A stretch of 64,000 nucleotides of DNA from Companilactobacillus alimentarius DSM 20249. Its GTDB lineage: Bacteria; Bacillota; Bacilli; Lactobacillales; Lactobacillaceae. The stretch spans positions 620,001 through 684,000 of the forward strand of contig NZ_CP018867.1 in assembly GCF_002849895.1 (NCBI RefSeq). Direction: 5' to 3'. The notes below the pieces were generated by a model. It was not told where the DNA came from, did not search any database, and worked only from the letters and a program-made list of their open reading frames with translations. The translations under genes and the position numbers were made by a program. This document shows positions 10,317 through 19,350 of this stretch, in pieces. Each line of letters begins with the position of its first letter. The first letter of the stretch is position 1.

Positions 10317-11396
10317 TTGTCTACAGGAAAAGCACCTGGAAAATTATATTTGGCTGGAGAATATGCTGTCGTTGAAACTGGATTTCCGGCGGTTCTGACA
10401 TCAGTTAATAAATATGTAACCGTTACTGTCAGCAAATCTCAAAATGGCGGAACTATTCAGTCAAAAAACTTAAATAAAGAATTAATTCATTGGAATCGTC
10501 AAGGAACTGAATTGGTCTTTGATGACTCAGAAAGTCAATTACAATACATTCTCGCAGCTATCAAGTTCACTGAAAAGTATGCTCTTGAATGTGGCGTTAA
10601 GTTGAGTTACTACGACTTATTAGTTACTAGTGAATTAGATTCAGAAGATGGTAAAAAATATGGTCTTGGCTCATCGGCAGCCGTGACCGTTGCAGTGGTG
10701 AAAACACTGGGAGACTTTTATAATCTAGATCTCTCGGCAATGGATATCTATAAGATTTCTGCCCTTTCACATTTATCCGTTCAAGGAAATGGTAGCTTAG
10801 GAGATATTGCAGCGAGCGCCTTTGGAGGCATTGTTGCTTATTACTCACCCGATCGAAACTGGATTTTTAATATGATTCGCAATCATAGTATTACTGAAAT
10901 TTTATCTTTAAACTGGCCTCAACTAAAGATTCAAACCTTGGATCTTCCAAGGGACTTAGAACTAACCGTTGGTTGGACTGGCTCACCTGCTTCAACTTCA
11001 ATTTTGGTTGATCGAATTGCCTTAACTAAAGCTCAAAAAGTTGGAAAGTATCAAAGCTTTTTGCAGGCTAGTCGGAAAAATGTTGAACAATTGATCAAGG
11101 GCTTTAAAAATAACGATGCCATTCTGATTAAAAAAATGTTCAGTAAATATCGCGATCTACTGGAAGATCTTGCCGACTTCAGCGACGTTCACATTGAAAC
11201 AGATTTACTAACTAAACTCTGTGATATTGCTGAAAAACTCGGCGGTTCTGCTAAGACTTCCGGTGCCGGTGGTGGCGACTGTGGAATTGTCTTGAGTGAT
11301 CGCTCTTTAAACGTCACTGAACTTAAAAAAGAATGGCAAAAAGTTGGAATTACCCCACTTACTCTAAAAATCGGAGAAATAATAGCTCATGCCTAA
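10317..11396 (+). CDS. mvaK2: Phosphomevalonate kinase
   Basis: Phosphorylates mevalonate 5-phosphate to the diphosphate. The GHMP kinase features are KAPGKLYLAGEYAVVE at the N-terminus, GLGSSAAVTVAVVKTL near residue 120 and KTSGAGGGDCGIVL near the C-terminus. The start is uncertain. GAAAGG at 10301-10306 is only 1 nt from the ATG at 10308 and 10 nt from the TTG at 10317. I chose the TTG, which also gives the family-typical short N-terminus; the ATG would add three residues. It is the third gene of the mevalonate operon, and fni overlaps its end by 8 nt. Confidence 0.94.
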   Translation: MSTGKAPGKLYLAGEYAVVETGFPAVLTSVNKYVTVTVSKSQNGGTIQSKNLNKELIHWNRQGTELVFDDSESQLQYILAAIKFTEKYALECGVKLSYYDLLVTSELDSEDGKKYGLGSSAAVTVAVVKTLGDFYNLDLSAMDIYKISALSHLSVQGNGSLGDIAASAFGGIVAYYSPDRNWIFNMIRNHSITEILSLNWPQLKIQTLDLPRDLELTVGWTGSPASTSILVDRIALTKAQKVGKYQSFLQASRKNVEQLIKGFKNNDAILIKKMFSKYRDLLEDLADFSDVHIETDLLTKLCDIAEKLGGSAKTSGAGGGDCGIVLSDRSLNVTELKKEWQKVGITPLTLKIGEIIAHA

Positions 11397-12438
11397 ACAA
11401 GATGCCCAAATTCAACGTAAAGTTGAACATCTTTTCTTAGCTGAAAAATACTTTACAGATGAATCCTTTGCTGGTTTTGACAATGTCCGTTTATTGCATA
11501 ACGCTTTACCAGAACTCAGATTAAAAGATATTGATCTGTCAGTTAATTTCATTGATCAAAAAATCTCTCTGCCGGTCTATTTTAATGCCATCACAGGTGG
11601 CTCTAAACAGTCGACTCGTTTCAACACTGAGTTATCTCAGTTAGCTCATACACTCAACATCCCTGTTTCCAGTGGTTCTATGGGTGTCTATTTACGTTTA
11701 CCTGAAACTAGCGACTCTTTTAAAGTTTTACGCGAAAATAATCCTGATGGATTCGTAATCAGCAATGTATCCGCTAAAGTCAATGCGACTCAAGCTCAAC
11801 AAGCAATTGACCTCTTAAGCGCTGATGCTTTACAGATTCACTTAAATGCTCTTCAAGAGTTAGCCATGCCAGAAGGAGATCAAGAATTCTTCTGGCTCGA
11901 TAATATTAAACAAATTGTAGCTTCCGTAAACGTTCCTGTGATCGTCAAGGAAGTTGGTTTTGGCTTGTCCCAAAATAATTTGGAAGACCTCTATAAGGTC
12001 GGTGTGAAGTACGTTGATATTTCTGGCTTTGGTGGAACCGATTTTGCTCAGATTGAAAGTGCTAGAAACCACGAATTAGACCTAACTTACTTAGATCGAT
12101 TCTCGCTTTCGACGACTGAATCCCTTTTAGAGTCAATCCCCTATCAAGAAAAGATGACAATCTTTTCTTCTGGTGGAATCAGGACTCCCATGGATGTTAT
12201 CAAATCTTTACGCATGGGAGCTAGTGCTGTGGGGATGTCAGGCTTAGTCTTGCACCATCTTCAAAAATACTCTTTAAGTGAAACAGAAATATTTTTTGAT
12301 GAGTTTATTAAGCAATTGAAACTGATTATGGCAGCAATTGGGGCTAAATCAGTTCAAGACATCAAAAAAGCCCCCATCATTTTCGATGAAAGCTTAATCA
12401 ACTACGCTAAACAACGTAATATAATCTTACCGTCTTAA
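11389..12438 (+). CDS. fni: Type 2 isopentenyl-diphosphate delta-isomerase
   Basis: FMN- and NADPH-dependent isomerase that interconverts isopentenyl and dimethylallyl diphosphate. The 349-residue TIM-barrel protein has YFNAITGGS near residue 65, HLNALQE near residue 150 (the metal-binding glutamine region), VIVKEVGFGLS near residue 185 and SSGGIRTPMDV near residue 265 (phosphate loop of FMN). It is the last gene of the mevalonate operon; the start ATG lies inside the end of the phosphomevalonate kinase gene. The gene converges on the rRNA methylase and the two coding ends overlap by 12 nt with no room for a separate terminator. Confidence 0.96.
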   Translation: MPKQDAQIQRKVEHLFLAEKYFTDESFAGFDNVRLLHNALPELRLKDIDLSVNFIDQKISLPVYFNAITGGSKQSTRFNTELSQLAHTLNIPVSSGSMGVYLRLPETSDSFKVLRENNPDGFVISNVSAKVNATQAQQAIDLLSADALQIHLNALQELAMPEGDQEFFWLDNIKQIVASVNVPVIVKEVGFGLSQNNLEDLYKVGVKYVDISGFGGTDFAQIESARNHELDLTYLDRFSLSTTESLLESIPYQEKMTIFSSGGIRTPMDVIKSLRMGASAVGMSGLVLHHLQKYSLSETEIFFDEFIKQLKLIMAAIGAKSVQDIKKAPIIFDESLINYAKQRNIILPS

Positions 12439-13779
12439 TCCTTTAGGATAGACGTTTTTTATTTGCTGATTGCTATAACGTCCCCAGCTGAACAGTTTAC
12501 CTTGATAAGATAGACCAATCCATTTGTTGTTAAATTCAGGACGCTTACTTAAGATGATCGATTCACCATGCAAATACTTTTCAAATTGTTCATCAGTTAA
12601 TTCAAAAATAGTTTTTAAAACATCAGGTTTGAGTGCCAATATCCAAGCGATATCGGGCTCGAACCTATTTTTTTTGAATTCGCCCAGTTTTAAACCATTC
12701 CGCAAAATGTGTAATCCCTTAAAACGGTGATCTAAACTAGCTGCTTGATATAAAAAGTCACTAATTCGTAGCCAATTATTTTCCGTTAGACTATTCAAAT
12801 TAGTTTTGGCAAACTTTTGAACATATTGAAGATCATCTTTTTTCAAGCCATTATTGATTTTACGTTCCTTAGGTTCGGTCAAAGTACCATCTTTGATCAT
12901 CTTGCACATGAAGTGCCCTTCGCCATTGAATTGATCAGGGAACATTCTTAAAGCTTTGCTTAATTCAGGATTGTCATTGCCCCACTCAGGCTTAGCATCT
13001 TCCATTCCTGAATACTTCTTTACCGGAACCAAATGCATGTCAGGATACTTTTTCAAGAACCAGTCGATATTTTGCTCATTTTCTTCCGGAGAAAAGGTAC
13101 AAGTTGAGTAAACTAGAGTACCGCCTTCCTTTAACAATTTATAAGTTGAATCAAGAATATGTCTTTGACGGTTAGCACATTGTTCCACATAATCCAAAGA
13201 CCAATACTTAACCGACTCAGGATCTTTACGAAACATTCCCTCACCCGAACAAGGTGCATCAACTAAAACTTTATCAAAAAATTGATCAAACTTTTTTTCA
13301 AAATCTTTCGGAGAATTATTAGTTACAACTGTATTAGTAATCCCCATTCTCTCGATGTTTGAAGAAAGGACCTTAGCACGCTTAGTATTTATCTCGTTAC
13401 TGACTAAAAGTCCCTGAGAGGCCATTTTTGAGGCTATATAAGTCGTTTTACTTCCTGGTGCTGCACAGAGATCAAGAATTTTATCATTAGTCTGTGGCTC
13501 CAAAATTTCCGTGACATACATGGCACTAGGTTCTTGACTATAAACATAGCCTGACAAGTGATCGATTGAATTACCGTTGATCTCACCAAAATAACCAATA
13601 TTGCTATATTCAATAGGTTTATTTAAAGAATAAGAGACATTCTTAAAATTAGATTTCAAAGGATTCAAGCGAAATGCCTCTTGACTGTCATCTTGAATCG
13701 CTTCAAATAGCTTTTCGGCTCTCTTTCCCATTAAATTACGATATTTATTCTTAAAGTCTTGACTCAAATCGACTTTCAT
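12427..13779 (-). CDS. RsmF/RsmB-like 16S rRNA cytosine-C5 methyltransferase
   Basis: A 450-residue SAM-dependent m5C RNA methyltransferase. It has the SAM site ILDLCAAPGSKTTYIAS near residue 105, the motif VDAPCSGEGMFRKDP near residue 170 and the catalytic-cysteine motif STCTFSPEENE near residue 235. A C-terminal domain like that of RsmF follows. The likely target is 16S rRNA; which cytosine cannot be read from the sequence. GGAGTG lies 9 nt before the ATG, within the last codons of the membrane-protein gene upstream, so the two are probably co-transcribed. Confidence 0.92.
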   Translation of the reverse strand: MKVDLSQDFKNKYRNLMGKRAEKLFEAIQDDSQEAFRLNPLKSNFKNVSYSLNKPIEYSNIGYFGEINGNSIDHLSGYVYSQEPSAMYVTEILEPQTNDKILDLCAAPGSKTTYIASKMASQGLLVSNEINTKRAKVLSSNIERMGITNTVVTNNSPKDFEKKFDQFFDKVLVDAPCSGEGMFRKDPESVKYWSLDYVEQCANRQRHILDSTYKLLKEGGTLVYSTCTFSPEENEQNIDWFLKKYPDMHLVPVKKYSGMEDAKPEWGNDNPELSKALRMFPDQFNGEGHFMCKMIKDGTLTEPKERKINNGLKKDDLQYVQKFAKTNLNSLTENNWLRISDFLYQAASLDHRFKGLHILRNGLKLGEFKKNRFEPDIAWILALKPDVLKTIFELTDEQFEKYLHGESIILSKRPEFNNKWIGLSYQGKLFSWGRYSNQQIKNVYPKGLRR

Positions 13780-13782
13780 TAA

Positions 13783-14760
13783 TTATTCACTCCGCTTTTT
13801 TACAAAAATTATTTGTGACATTCCCACTAAGATCGTTATCAAAACTGAAACCAATATGAACATATTAAAGGTGCTGTAACTGATGATTGCTATCTTCCAA
13901 TTGACTAATAAATAGCCCACAATAAACGGAATTAATGTATAGATCAAGTAGCGAACCATTAAACCATTACGATAATTATTCTTCAAATCACCCGTCAAAT
14001 GTGAATGCGATAAGTCGAACTTCAATGGTACCAAAATATAAAAATCAATGATTACAAGCAAGATAAATAACAAGACAATTCCAACAAGATACATTTCACC
14101 ATTATTGCTGGTTTCAGCGTTTGTAAAATCATCCGTTTGTGGGACATAACGATGAGTGGAACTAACATGTAGAACTTTTTTAATTTTAACTAGACTGTCT
14201 TTGTTGTTAACAGCGTCCCCATCTATGACCGTAGTTACCTGATTCAAGTGATACTTTGACTTGGGCTGATTGGGCGAAAGCGAAATTAGCGTCTGGCTAT
14301 TTAAAATGTCAGCCCCATCGAAGCCGATATTTCCAATCACAGAAATATAACGATCATTCATTTTGATATACGCTTGCTCCTGCGGTTTATAAGCTTCTAG
14401 TTGTGAAGTTTTCCCTTGGACCGCAAACGGAATCTGTGAAATAAAATCATCCTGTGAAAAATAACGTCCTGACGTTATTGGCAGTTTATTAACTTTTTTG
14501 TGACTATAAATATAACCTAAATCACTATTGCTCTTTTCAAAGAAAATTATTTGATAAGATGATAACTTCTTAGTTTCACTCAAGTTACTAACTGCTGTCT
14601 TTAGATTCTTCTTTGATTTCGTATGCAGGACTAGCGCCTGTTCACTCATTCCTAAACGATTCATTGTATTATTATATTTAATGGAATCGCTTTTTGAGAT
14701 AGCGACACCAGCAAGCATTACAATTAAAAAAATAACAATACTAGATATTACTTTTTTCAT
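13783..14760 (-). CDS. FtsX/MacB-like solitary membrane protein, function unknown
   Basis: A 325-residue membrane protein: one N-terminal helix (residues 5-22), a soluble segment of about 200 residues predicted outside the cell, then three hydrophobic segments near 225-247, 270-290 and 293-318. This 1+3 arrangement is that of FtsX/MacB-type ABC permeases. No ATPase gene lies beside it, and it is shorter than most such permeases, so calling it a transporter would be inference only. It ends 3 nt before the rRNA methylase gene and likely shares its transcript. AGGTGA precedes the start. Confidence 0.75.
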   Translation of the reverse strand: MKKVISSIVIFLIVMLAGVAISKSDSIKYNNTMNRLGMSEQALVLHTKSKKNLKTAVSNLSETKKLSSYQIIFFEKSNSDLGYIYSHKKVNKLPITSGRYFSQDDFISQIPFAVQGKTSQLEAYKPQEQAYIKMNDRYISVIGNIGFDGADILNSQTLISLSPNQPKSKYHLNQVTTVIDGDAVNNKDSLVKIKKVLHVSSTHRYVPQTDDFTNAETSNNGEMYLVGIVLLFILLVIIDFYILVPLKFDLSHSHLTGDLKNNYRNGLMVRYLIYTLIPFIVGYLLVNWKIAIISYSTFNMFILVSVLITILVGMSQIIFVKKRSE

Positions 14761-14823
14761 AAAAATTCACCTATTATTTTGTCTGACTGATATTCCTATT
14801 TTACACTAAATGACAAAATTTAC

Positions 14824-15585
14824 TTATTTAACTAGGTAAAGTTGATCATGAACTAAATCATAACGCGAATAAACTCGATTAACTTGTTTGATTCTTACGT
14901 CATCAACCAACTCAGCTTTGTCCCAGAAAGTCCTACTATTAGTAGCACCATACTTTTCTCCGATTACTAGAAAATTGACATCTAACTCACGGATTCTTTG
15001 TAAAATTCTTACATCGATTTCTTCTCGATCAGGACTCCACGCCAAAATAACATTATCGACCTTGTGACCATATTTATTCAAGGCACTTAAAGCATCTAAT
15101 TTTTCTACATCTGTAACTAAAAGATTTCCTGTTTGATCATGCTTGGCCCAACTACGATCATCAGTACAATACGTTTCTACCTTTAAGTCACGCAATCCCT
15201 TGGAAAGATAGCCGTTTCCCGCCATCAATTCTAAAAAACTTTGTTCTGGAAAATCAATTGTTAATTGTTCAACAAAGTCTTGTGTGATCGTAGCCCAATA
15301 GCCAAAACGGGTTTGGAGATAAGTTCTAAATTCACCCAGATCATGATCAAGTTTTTCCAAATTCTGTGACATTGTCTCAAACTCTGATTCATTAAGTGTG
15401 ACATTTTGTTGCATATAATTGGTAATCTCTTTTTCACTGAGCTGGAACTTAGGAAAATGATACCGAGGCAAATGATTATCTAAGAGTGCTTCGCAGATTC
15501 GTTGCATAAATTTGACTCGGGCGTTGAAAATCATTCCATTTGGTAAATTAGAAATATCTTGCTTTAAATTGTCAATATAATTCAT
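14824..15585 (-). CDS. SAM-dependent methyltransferase-like protein, unknown substrate
   Basis: A 253-residue protein. The second half has a Rossmann-type SAM-binding signature, FLELMAGNGYLSKGL, near residue 135, followed by an acidic strand end (YCTDD) and VILAWSPDREE near residue 195 in the place of motif IV. The N-terminal 100 residues are helical and not recognised. The start is set at the ATG at 15585, 5-6 nt after GGGAG; the upstream ATG at 15597 precedes that site. The substrate is unknown. It stands alone between the FtsX-like gene and divergent lepB. Confidence 0.75.
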   Translation of the reverse strand: MNYIDNLKQDISNLPNGMIFNARVKFMQRICEALLDNHLPRYHFPKFQLSEKEITNYMQQNVTLNESEFETMSQNLEKLDHDLGEFRTYLQTRFGYWATITQDFVEQLTIDFPEQSFLELMAGNGYLSKGLRDLKVETYCTDDRSWAKHDQTGNLLVTDVEKLDALSALNKYGHKVDNVILAWSPDREEIDVRILQRIRELDVNFLVIGEKYGATNSRTFWDKAELVDDVRIKQVNRVYSRYDLVHDQLYLVK

Positions 15586-15776
15586 CTTATCTCCCATTCG
15601 AACTGATATTAGTATCCTGCTAATATTTTACTAGAGACGTGATGGAACTTAAAGCAATTATCTAGATTCCCCTATTTTTAAATAAAATCTAAAATTTGTT
15701 AATGAAAGTTGTACATTTATTTCCAATAATTTCGAAAAAGTGTAATATCTTAGTTAGTAAGTATAAGAGGTGAAAC

Positions 15777-16442
15777 ATGGCAGAAAATAATGGAAGACGT
15801 CGGCCTCAGAAGGAAGAAGAATCGGGTTGGAAGTTTTGGTTGCAAACTATTGCAATGACGCTTGCAATCTATGCCGTCTTCTTTTTAGGTTTTAAGTTTA
15901 TCCTTTCAAACGATAGGGTCTCAGGACCGTCAATGCAGCCGACTTTTGAAAATGGTGATAAGGTCATTTCTGCTAGACATTCAAAGCTTTCTCGTGGTGA
16001 CGTTATCGTTTTGAAGGCTCCAGATGAGGCTGGTTCGTTCTATATCAAGAGAATTATTGGTCTACCAGGAGATACAGTCGTTTCCAAGAACAATAAAATG
16101 TACATTAATGGTAAACTGTATAAGGAGGACTTCCTCAAAGCTGGTTCGAAGTTAAAAGAACCTGATACTAGTTTATATGCGGGTAAACCCTATAGTTACA
16201 CGTATAATTTTACCTTAAGTTCTCTAGCTAAGAATTCACCTGAGTATAAAGAGAGATACAGTAATTCTTATCTAAAAAAGGTTGAGAAAACTAATAAGGT
16301 TCCTGCTGGAACTTACTTTGTTATGGGAGATCATCGAACTGTTTCAAAGGACAGTCGTATTATTGGTTTTATTGATAAAAAGAGTGTCGTCGGTGAGGTT
16401 AAGTGGCGTTATTGGCCATTTACAAGATGGGCAATTTTTTAG
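15777..16442 (+). CDS. lepB: Type I signal peptidase
   Basis: Membrane-bound serine protease that removes signal peptides from exported proteins. The 221-residue protein has a charged cytoplasmic N-terminus, one membrane segment (about residues 22-44), the catalytic serine in SGPSMQPT (Ser52) and the catalytic lysine in YIKRIIGLPGD (Lys91). The conserved MGDHRTVSKDSR block is near residue 180; family members more often have MGDNR, so histidine replaces the usual asparagine. GAGGTG precedes the ATG. It is followed closely by a small gene on the same strand. Confidence 0.96.
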   Translation: MAENNGRRRPQKEEESGWKFWLQTIAMTLAIYAVFFLGFKFILSNDRVSGPSMQPTFENGDKVISARHSKLSRGDVIVLKAPDEAGSFYIKRIIGLPGDTVVSKNNKMYINGKLYKEDFLKAGSKLKEPDTSLYAGKPYSYTYNFTLSSLAKNSPEYKERYSNSYLKKVEKTNKVPAGTYFVMGDHRTVSKDSRIIGFIDKKSVVGEVKWRYWPFTRWAIF

Positions 16443-16478
16443 ATTTAAGTTTTAGACAAACTTGTTGGAGGTAGTTTC

Positions 16479-16664
16479 ATGGATAAACCAAATATTGCTG
16501 AAATGATAATTCAGTATGAAAAGAATAAAGATATGAATGATACACAATTTGCTTTTGAAAGTCACCTTTCTGTTGAGCGTATTCATAATTTAAAATCAGG
16601 TGATTACAAAGCTACTGCGGATGAGGAAAAAACTATTTTAGAGTATATTAAACTGCATCAATAG
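16479..16664 (+). CDS. Small protein, possible helix-turn-helix, 61 aa
   Basis: A 61-residue soluble protein with a good ribosome site (GGAGG) before ATG. The middle part, MNDTQFAFESHLSVERIHNL, resembles the first helices of a small XRE-type DNA-binding fold, but the protein is too short to be a full regulator. Similar small proteins are known in lactobacilli without assigned function. It lies 36 nt downstream of lepB and ends before a terminator, so it is probably transcribed with lepB. Confidence 0.7.
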   Translation: MDKPNIAEMIIQYEKNKDMNDTQFAFESHLSVERIHNLKSGDYKATADEEKTILEYIKLHQ

Positions 16665-16689
16665 AATTGCAGTGTTAATGCCTAATAAA

Positions 16690-16723
16690 AGAGTCGACAA
16701 TTATTGATTGTCGGCTCTTTTAT
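16690..16723 (+). terminator. Intrinsic terminator between convergent genes
   Basis: A 12-bp stem (16690-16701 with 16707-16718, one G-T pair, loop of 5) is followed by T-rich sequence. A-rich sequence lies on the other side, so it can serve the lepB-side transcript and possibly the facing SAP-domain gene. Confidence 0.8.
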
Positions 16724-16745
16724 TTCCAAAAATATTTCATGCACT

Positions 16746-17387
16746 CTATTTCAAATATTTTTCGATTAATTTACTATTATTAACCATTAGTTTATGACTG
16801 TACTTCTTTTCCTGATTAGAATCTCTAACCTTTTTCCATAGAATTGAAGCAACTTTCATTGGAGTTCTATAATTCTTCGAAGATATATCCAATCGAAAGT
16901 CCCTTACAAAATTGTTCCATTGATAGGTCTGTTCTTCTTTATTGTGTTTTAGATCCACCTGACTGTTTTCTAATGCCCAAATCAAATCCCGAACAGTCGC
17001 ATTTGTGTCTGCGTTTCTTTCAACCTCTCTCATCTTAATTCCCATAGATTTACGAAATGAAAATGAGGGAACTTTATAATATTGTTCAAAAAACTTTCTA
17101 GCTTCATTATTCAGAGAAAAGCCTGAATTTAGTAACTTTGTATTTAAATTGATATCTTCAGCTTTTAAATTTCCAGAAGTAGACCGCCTAATTTTTCTAA
17201 CGGGCTTTATACTCGATACGGGTACGCCATCCAAGAACTTTACGATATAATTGGTTAATTCTGCTTTTGTACCATAACTTGGCAATTGATATTCCCTACA
17301 AATTTTCTGTAACTCTTCCTTATACCAATAAAAACTAATGAAGACATCGCTACTCATTTTCGAATTGAAACGTGGCTTTTCAGACAT
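16746..17387 (-). CDS. SAP-domain protein, function unknown
   Basis: A 213-residue basic protein. The N-terminal region (about residues 15-52, KEELQKICREYQLPSYGTKA followed by ELTNYIVKFL) looks like a SAP helix-extension-helix nucleic-acid-binding motif. The rest (RKFFEQYYKVPSFSF and a helical C-terminus) is conserved-looking but not assigned. GGAGG precedes the ATG. Its neighbour upstream on the same strand is the DUF2075 ATPase, 70 nt away, so a shared role with nucleic acid is possible but unproven. Confidence 0.75.
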   Translation of the reverse strand: MSEKPRFNSKMSSDVFISFYWYKEELQKICREYQLPSYGTKAELTNYIVKFLDGVPVSSIKPVRKIRRSTSGNLKAEDINLNTKLLNSGFSLNNEARKFFEQYYKVPSFSFRKSMGIKMREVERNADTNATVRDLIWALENSQVDLKHNKEEQTYQWNNFVRDFRLDISSKNYRTPMKVASILWKKVRDSNQEKKYSHKLMVNNSKLIEKYLK

Positions 17388-17457
17388 TTTTCCTCCAGCA
17401 GTTTAAAAGATTACTATAACTATTTATAAAACAAGTTTAAATAATTGTCATTCATTT

Positions 17458-18645
17458 TTATCTCTTTAAATTTTGAAATATCTGTTGATCATGAAAATAA
17501 ACAAAACAACCTTTGATACCTCTTTTTAACAAGACATTCATCGAATTCAAAATAATCCGTCGTTTAGCTTCTTCCAGTTTCTCAATATCATTTTCGTGAC
17601 GATTCTTAAAAGCCTCTTGGTCTTCATATTTAGAAACATCAATTCTTATCTTGTCAGTACCGTCATGTACGATTGAGGGCCCAATAATTACTGCCACGTA
17701 ATTAAGATCAAATCCTTGAACAGTGTAAATCGAACCAATTTCATTGATAGTTTCAGGCTTTTGAGCCCAAGTTACTTTAGAATAGTTGTATTGATCCCAA
17801 GGCAAATGGAATTTTCCTTCATTGACATAGTGTTTCTTACCATCCAAAGTCGAAGGATAATCAGCAGTCGCGACAATACGAGACTCTCCTATCTCGTTAT
17901 TTTTTGCTCTTAAATCTTGATACATTTTTTCAGCATCTTTATAAATTCGAAAATCATAATCAGCATCACTCGATAAATAATCGGAGTTAATTTGATTCAG
18001 TTTGTCTAACTGTAAATCATCGGTCAAGTCATCGATCCATTTGATAATTTTGACTGGTGCTTGCATTCGCATTTGAGCTTTCAAAGTAGCAGTTTTGAAA
18101 CGAATATTTTTTGGAATTACTTGGGCTAAGCGTTGGTCTGACCAGAAACTCTTTAATTTCAATACTTGACGCGCATCAAATACCAAAATAACCACTTTAC
18201 TCAACTTAATTATTTCTTCTAATTGATTTTGCTGCATGAAATTATTGTAATGATCACTCTCACTAAGCAATAAATGGGCTTCATCAATCACTACCACATC
18301 AGCTTTTTTACCAATTTTATGTAAACGATTGATAAAAGATGTCGGCCGCAAAAATCGATTTTTTCTTAATTGAGGAAACTCACCGGCATTCTCCTGATAT
18401 ACCTTTAATAATTCGGGATGATTGACTAGAAAATAATTATCATTCTGATTTTGTTTGGCAAACGTCTCTAATTTTAAGAACAGTTGCGTTAGAATAACAC
18501 TTTTACCAGTTCCAGCGTCACCATTTAATTGGAAAACTGATTTTTGTTTACTTTGTAGACCTTGACGAGTGAATTCTAAAATATCATTTAAAACTTGTTC
18601 TTGTTCGTCAGTAAGATCCTTATTTGGAAAAATTGATGTTAACAT
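17458..18645 (-). CDS. DUF2075-family DNA/RNA helicase-like ATPase
   Basis: A 395-residue P-loop protein of the DUF2075 (Schlafen group 3 helicase-like) family. Walker A is NGDAGTGKSVILTQ near residue 45; Walker B is VVVIDEAHLLL near residue 115. VILVFDARQVLK near residue 150 and IGSIYTVQGFDLNYVAVIIG near residue 305 fit helicase motifs III and V/VI. The family often occurs alone or with nuclease domains; no nuclease domain is visible here. GGAGG lies before the ATG. A terminator separates it from the upstream tautomerase, so it probably has its own promoter. Confidence 0.85.
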   Translation of the reverse strand: MLTSIFPNKDLTDEQEQVLNDILEFTRQGLQSKQKSVFQLNGDAGTGKSVILTQLFLKLETFAKQNQNDNYFLVNHPELLKVYQENAGEFPQLRKNRFLRPTSFINRLHKIGKKADVVVIDEAHLLLSESDHYNNFMQQNQLEEIIKLSKVVILVFDARQVLKLKSFWSDQRLAQVIPKNIRFKTATLKAQMRMQAPVKIIKWIDDLTDDLQLDKLNQINSDYLSSDADYDFRIYKDAEKMYQDLRAKNNEIGESRIVATADYPSTLDGKKHYVNEGKFHLPWDQYNYSKVTWAQKPETINEIGSIYTVQGFDLNYVAVIIGPSIVHDGTDKIRIDVSKYEDQEAFKNRHENDIEKLEEAKRRIILNSMNVLLKRGIKGCFVYFHDQQIFQNLKR

Positions 18646-18660
18646 TTTACCTCCAATAAA

Positions 18661-18682
18661 AAAAAGCCCTGCGGCTTTTATT
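18661..18682 (-). terminator. Intrinsic terminator after tautomerase gene
   Basis: A perfect 7-bp stem (18662-18668 with 18673-18679, loop of 4). On the minus strand it starts at the stop codon of the tautomerase gene and runs into eight T residues. Confidence 0.85.
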
Positions 18683-18866
18683 TTTCGTCACTCTTTAAAA
18701 TTCCACCAACGGCATAGTGTTCTTTAGCCATTTCATTCAAAACGACGTGAACATGTTCTGCTGGAGCACCAGTATTTTTAACGATGGCGTCAGTAACGTC
18801 CTTAACCATACCCTTTAACTGTTCTGGATTACGACCTTCAATAAGATCAATATGTACTAATGGCAT
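18678..18866 (-). CDS. 4-oxalocrotonate tautomerase-family enzyme
   Basis: A 62-residue protein of the small tautomerase superfamily. Pro-2, the catalytic base of the family, directly follows the initiator in [16 protein letters not shown]; the later segment [18 protein letters not shown] fits the family. The start is the ATG at 18866, after AAAGGGAG; an upstream in-frame ATG would place proline inside the chain and is rejected. No aromatic degradation genes are nearby, so the physiological substrate is unknown. Confidence 0.9.
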   Translation of the reverse strand: MPLVHIDLIEGRNPEQLKGMVKDVTDAIVKNTGAPAEHVHVVLNEMAKEHYAVGGILKSDEK

Positions 18867-19350
18867 AAATTTTCTCCCTTTATTGATGCATGGTTTCAAC
18901 ATGCAATTTTGTTTAACATTTACAGCCCCAAGACTTTGAGACGAAACTGACTATTAACACTAAAAAATTTCATTCACACGATTCAATAACTTTTTAGCTC
19001 GGTCGTCCCAAGTTCGTCTCGTTTTGTAATCTTTTGGAACTTTAATTTCACTTAATTCAGCAAAATAAAAAGCATGTAAATTATCTCATAACTTACATGC
19101 TTTTTAAATATTTCATTTCCAATTATGACAATCCAAAAATTAAATTAGCAACCGTAAAACGTTTAAAACATCTTTCTTTTCCGGTCCAACATCAATTAAT
19201 AAAAAACAGAATCAAATAAAGAATCAAGGCATAAAAATCAGGAATCATTGAAATCCAACACAAGCAATGAAGAAAATTTTCAATACCGTATTAATGAGAT
19301 GAATTGGACAAAAGGATATGACATTTAAATCTAAACTAGAGATGAAATGT
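18867..19350. other. Gene-free stretch with an inverted repeat and a terminator
   Basis: No credible intact gene. It holds an inverted repeat (GAGACGAA at 18938-18945 and TTCGTCTC at 19013-19020), a terminator hairpin at 19067-19105, and on the minus strand at about 19132-19248 a short hydrophobic reading frame broken by stops that might be a decayed membrane-protein gene. The last point is weak. Confidence 0.4.
19067..19105. terminator. Bidirectional terminator downstream of ABC operon
   Basis: A perfect 13-bp stem (19067-19079 with 19093-19105) whose outer pairs are A5/T5, so it can work on either strand. It lies about 245 nt beyond the stop codon of the ABC exporter operon and is the first clear terminator there. 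Confidence 0.7.

Noticed and set aside
18867-18902. Tautomerase start at 18902
   Set aside because: It would bury the catalytic Pro-2 inside the chain; AAAGGGAG supports the ATG at 18866.
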